From assembly GCA_019429275.1 (NCBI GenBank), contig JAHYJC010000003.1, forward strand, positions 89,630 through 153,629: 64,000 nt of DNA. The letters run 5' to 3'. This stretch comes from Lentimicrobium sp. (GTDB taxonomy: Bacteria; Bacteroidota; Bacteroidia; Bacteroidales; Lentimicrobiaceae). Each line of letters starts with the position of its first letter. Position 1 is the stretch's first letter. The notes beneath the pieces were generated by a model, which saw only the letters and a list, made by a program, of their open reading frames with translations, was not told the origin of the DNA and did not search any database. This document shows positions 61,281-64,000 of the stretch, piece after piece. A program made the position numbers and the translations under genes.

Positions 61281-62809
61281 AAAACCTCATTAATCAGGTG
61301 ATCACCAACCCTCAAAGCATTGGCCATAATTGTCAAAGCCGGATTTACCGCTGAACTCGAAGGGAAAAAGCTGCCATCAACCACATACAGGTTTTCCACT
61401 TCATGCGCTCTGCAATTGGTGTTTAGCGCCGAGGTTTTGGGGTTATTCCCAAATCGCACGGTTCCACATTGATGTGCTGTTCCGGCAATAGGGATTTTCT
61501 TACCCAAATAAATATTGTTAGGCAAAAGGTGCGATTCGCAGCCTGCATGCTCCAGAATCCAGCGAAGTTTTTTTTGCAGACGTTTATGCCCTTCCTGGTT
61601 GTTTTCAGTATAACTCAACACAATGTTACCGGTTTTATCCAAAGTAACCCGGTTTTCGGGTAGCGGCAAATCTTCTGAAGTCATCCAGAAGTCGAGTGCA
61701 TGTTTGGCCATGTAATCCAGGGTAAGGCCGGGGGCAAACGATGGCGCATCCTCTCGAAACATCAAGGCATCCGACTTCCCAAGCATCTGAATGTGTCCCA
61801 TCGGGAATCCAAAATCTTCTGCTCCGAAATAAAAATCGTTGATAGCGAATGTTTTACCGAATTTGGTAGGATTTGGTTTGGTAGAAAGTGCAACCATGGC
61901 CGAATTGTTGTGTGCCATATAGTGACGGCCAACCACATCAGAACCATTAGCCAGGCCATTGGGATGTTTTTCGCTGGCTGAACGCAGAAGCAGGGCAGCA
62001 CTGTTGATGGCACCAGCTGAAACAATCACAATATCAGCAGAATAGATAACAGTTTCGCCGTTTTGGTATACCTCAACACTTTTAATTTTTTTTCCTGTAT
62101 CGTCAGTAATCAAGCGTGAAACGTAGCTATTGGTTTCCAATGTTACATTCTCATATTTTAACGCTTCTTTTACGCCAACTACATGTGCATCGGCCTTACT
62201 TTCAGTTGGATCGGGAAAACCATCAAAGCGGTCTAAAACAACCTTTGATTCACCTTCTTTTTCACCGTTTCTGAACCCTATCGGGAGTGGAAAAGGTTTT
62301 ATTCCCAACTTTTTAACATCCTCGAAAAGTTCCTGGATACGGGGTTCATGCTCCAGCGGTGGCAATGGATAAGCATTTGTTTCAACAGGTTCGCTAGGGT
62401 CGCTGCCACGAAGGCCGTGCACTGAATAGAGTTTTTCTGCTTCTAAATAATACGGTGCAAAATCGCTGTATTTTAGATCCCATGCTGGTGAAATACCGCC
62501 GTGATGCTTCACTTCATGAAAATCTTGTTCGCGCATTCGCAATAGCGCCGCGCCGTAAACTTTTGTATTTCCACCAACACAGTAATGGATTCCTGGATGA
62601 AAAGATTTTCCGTTCTTGTCCGTCCAGTTTTCTTTGGCTTTGTAACGCGCTTTCAGAAAAACTTCTTCGGTATCCCAGTTCTCTTTTTCGCGCGGGATAT
62701 AATCACCACGCTCAAGAATAAGGATTTTTTTTCCGGTTGGGGCAAGTTTGCGTGCCAGCGTTCCGCCGCCGGCGCCCGTGCCAATGATAATGAGGTCGAA
62801 ATGATGCAT
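61277..62809 (-). CDS. GMC-family FAD oxidoreductase
   Basis: A 510-residue protein with FAD motif IIIGTGAGGGTLARKL (about 7-22), ILERGDY, NTKVYGAALLR, and a C-terminal active site with GTAHQCGTVRFG (His) and VNPALTIMANALR (Asn/Pro). It is like choline, glucose or gluconate 5-/2-dehydrogenase large subunits that oxidise an alcohol group. No signal peptide seen. ATG at 62809 used; the ORF begins two codons upstream with TTG. First gene of the GMC-VOC-SDR operon behind ECF site 6. Confidence 0.88.
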   Translation of the reverse strand: MHHFDLIIIGTGAGGGTLARKLAPTGKKILILERGDYIPREKENWDTEEVFLKARYKAKENWTDKNGKSFHPGIHYCVGGNTKVYGAALLRMREQDFHEVKHHGGISPAWDLKYSDFAPYYLEAEKLYSVHGLRGSDPSEPVETNAYPLPPLEHEPRIQELFEDVKKLGIKPFPLPIGFRNGEKEGESKVVLDRFDGFPDPTESKADAHVVGVKEALKYENVTLETNSYVSRLITDDTGKKIKSVEVYQNGETVIYSADIVIVSAGAINSAALLLRSASEKHPNGLANGSDVVGRHYMAHNNSAMVALSTKPNPTKFGKTFAINDFYFGAEDFGFPMGHIQMLGKSDALMFREDAPSFAPGLTLDYMAKHALDFWMTSEDLPLPENRVTLDKTGNIVLSYTENNQEGHKRLQKKLRWILEHAGCESHLLPNNIYLGKKIPIAGTAHQCGTVRFGNNPKTSALNTNCRAHEVENLYVVDGSFFPSSSAVNPALTIMANALRVGDHLINEVL

Positions 62810-62843
62810 GGTCAAAGTATATTTTTTGATAATTAAAACATAT

Positions 62844-62869
62844 AGTCGTAATAATTCGGAATCCTGACA
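62844..62869 (-). promoter_or_regulatory. ECF-type promoter motif, site 6 (GMC operon)
   Basis: Minus strand TGTCAGGA (62862-62869), 13 bp, CGACT (62844-62848), about 35 bp before the GMC ATG at 62809. Confidence 0.65.
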
Positions 62870-63100
62870 AGTAGCGAGCTCAAGAGTAAGATCTACATCA
62901 ACAATTATTTATAAATGAATTAGTTGGAATCACGTTGGAAAGACATTTTAACAGACAAATTGAACACGGTAACTTGGATGGAGAAATGCAAAAGCTTTTT
63001 TAAACGCTAAAACAACATATTACTGTATGAACTTTATTAATACGATCGATTATGCAAACACTTTTGTGACCTGGTTCATAGGAAACTTTTTTTCGAATTT
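62870..63100. other. Upstream half of the 62810-63177 divergent spacer
   Basis: No credible coding frame in the 368 bp between the GMC and HYC_CC_PP genes. It holds two opposite ECF-type promoters (sites 6 and 7) about 230 bp apart. The rest is AT-rich with no other signal I can name. Confidence 0.6.
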
Positions 63101-63127
63101 TGTCAGGTTTATAAAAAACTTGCGTCT
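63101..63127 (+). promoter_or_regulatory. ECF-type promoter motif, site 7 (HYC_CC_PP gene)
   Basis: Plus strand TGTCAGGT (63101-63108), 14 bp, CGTCT (63123-63127), about 50 bp before the ATG at 63178. It differs by one base in each box; CGTC is itself a typical ECF -10 core. It also argues against the upstream GTG start, which lies at the promoter. Confidence 0.55.
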
Positions 63128-63177
63128 AAGTGAAAGAGATTAAAAACAATTTAAGTATTTTTACGTTTGATTATATA

Positions 63178-63606
63178 ATGAAGCAGGCCTTAGCCATAAT
63201 ATTATCCATCTTACTCTTGTCAAGCCACATGTACCTGACCATGGGTACCCATTTCTGCGGTGGCGAAGCCGTAGTGACAAAGATAATATTGGGCGAAACA
63301 CATTTGGGCTGTGGCATGATGGATATGGAAGAGCCCTGCGATGATTCTGGACATTCTAATCATAATCAGCTTAGCTACAATAACATTCCTTGCTGCCAAA
63401 ATGAATTTAAAACTATTCATGGTACAAATGATTTTATAAAAGATGCAGTTCAAATAGCATTTAATGTTGATTTTACTCTAGCATTTATATATACCACCAT
63501 CAACTTGGATTTATTTCCAAAATCAACGCATCAGGTATATACTGAATACATTTCCCCTCCTCTTGAAAAGGACATACAGGTGCTTTTTCGAACTTTCCTG
63601 ATTTGA
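63178..63606 (+). CDS. HYC_CC_PP family exported protein
   Basis: A 142-residue protein with signal peptide (ALAIILSILLLSSHMYLTMG), then THFCGGEAV, GCGMMD, a Cys/Asp/His-rich loop (DDSGHSNHN), a Cys pair in PCCQNEF, and EYISPPLEKD before the end. These spaced motifs (His-Cys, Cys-Cys, Pro-Pro) define the HYC_CC_PP family of Bacteroidota, often near metal-resistance or TonB genes and suspected of metal binding. It has its own ECF-type promoter. The tail ends in a short hydrophobic strand. Confidence 0.85.
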   Translation: MKQALAIILSILLLSSHMYLTMGTHFCGGEAVVTKIILGETHLGCGMMDMEEPCDDSGHSNHNQLSYNNIPCCQNEFKTIHGTNDFIKDAVQIAFNVDFTLAFIYTTINLDLFPKSTHQVYTEYISPPLEKDIQVLFRTFLI

Positions 63607-63722
63607 TTTTACATTGAATAATTGATTCAATGCTACACCTTGTAGTGTTTTGGTCATGGTGTTATGTTGTACCTATCAATTCATGCAACCCGAATTGAAT
63701 CGGCATAATCCTAATAATAAGG

Positions 63723-64000
63723 ACATCAACACATCACCCCCTCAGCACATCAGCACATCAACACATCAGCACATCAGCACATCAGCACATCAGCACATCA
63801 GCACATCAACACATCAGCACATCAGCTCATCAGCACATCAGCACATCAGCACATCAGCACATCGGCACATCAGCACATCAGCACATCAGCACATCAGCAC
63901 ATCAGCACATCAGCACATCAGCACATCAGCACATCAGCACATCAGCACATCAGCACATCAGCACATCAGCACATCAGCACATCGGCACATCAGCACATCA
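63723..64000. repeat. 8-bp tandem repeat, AGCACATC unit
   Basis: About 35 units of ACATCAGC, running to the window edge. Changed units are ACATCAAC, ACATCACC, one ACATCAGCTC form and ACATCGGC; the ACATCGGC change appears twice, 120 bp (15 units) apart, which hints at a higher-order repeat. Read on the plus strand all three frames are open (Thr, Ser, Ala, His, Gln, Ile); the minus strand has stops. There is no spacer, so this is not a CRISPR. Confidence 0.95.

Noticed and set aside
63723..64000. CRISPR array
   Set aside because: The unit is 8 bp and perfectly abutting with no spacers; a simple tandem repeat.
1..64000. tRNA, rRNA or riboswitch genes
   Set aside because: Reading the gaps by eye showed no cloverleaf, rRNA or known riboswitch pattern; small ncRNAs cannot be excluded.

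Overview
The window looks like chromosomal DNA of a Bacteroidota bacterium, probably Bacteroidales-like. The reasons are three proteins ending in type IX secretion (T9SS) sorting domains, an Oar-like TonB-dependent receptor with an N-terminal carboxypeptidase-regulatory domain, TPR-plus-LuxR regulators, WbqC and HYC_CC_PP family proteins, several TAnnTTTG-type -7 promoter elements, and a lack of obvious Shine-Dalgarno sequences. I saw no rRNA, tRNA, CRISPR array or complete insertion sequence.

Layout. 1-12.7 kb: the tail of one glycosyltransferase and a second complete one, a TPR histidine kinase, an AcpH-like hydrolase, NADP-type glutamate dehydrogenase, a response regulator that lacks its phospho-acceptor Asp, divergent from a 1153-residue receiver/PPDK-ATP-binding protein, an alpha/beta hydrolase and a membrane LytTR regulator. 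12.9-25 kb: amidase lipoprotein, SDR, NPP-like phosphodiesterase, Oar-like receptor, NlpC/P60 hydrolase, a PgpH-like 7TM-HD protein, WbqC and two tandem thioredoxins (one cytoplasmic, one lipoprotein). 25-30 kb: an orphan IS1595-type zinc-ribbon protein, then a compact minus-strand operon with cysteine dioxygenase and a cysteine-sulfinate-decarboxylase-like PLP enzyme, which suggests hypotaurine formation. 30-33 kb: redox operon DsrE/OB-fold/YceI/thioredoxin/peroxiredoxin. 33-41.5 kb: a T9SS protein and a TPR-LuxR regulator lie between two copies of a duplicated segment, each copy having lost what the other keeps. 40.4-50.3 kb: a nearly complete pentose-phosphate operon (gnd, zwf, pgl, tkt, rpiB, tal, pgi) ending in a HAD phosphatase and NAD(P)HX epimerase. 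50.6-62.8 kb: two T9SS proteins, an aquaporin, a glycogen-debranching-type enzyme, a GH63/MGH1-like glucosidase, and an SDR/VOC/GMC oxidoreductase operon. 63-64 kb: a HYC_CC_PP protein and an 8-bp tandem repeat running to the window edge.

The main discovery is a shared two-part promoter, TGTCAGGA - 13/14 bp - CGACT, at seven places between 32.6 and 63.1 kb, nearly always 15-55 bp before a start codon. It has the shape of an ECF sigma-factor promoter (-35/-10). It would tie the redox operon, the whole pentose-phosphate operon, a secreted T9SS protein, the glycan enzymes/aquaporin, the GMC oxidoreductase operon and the HYC_CC_PP gene into one stress regulon supplying NADPH and thiol protection. 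The sigma factor itself is not in the window.
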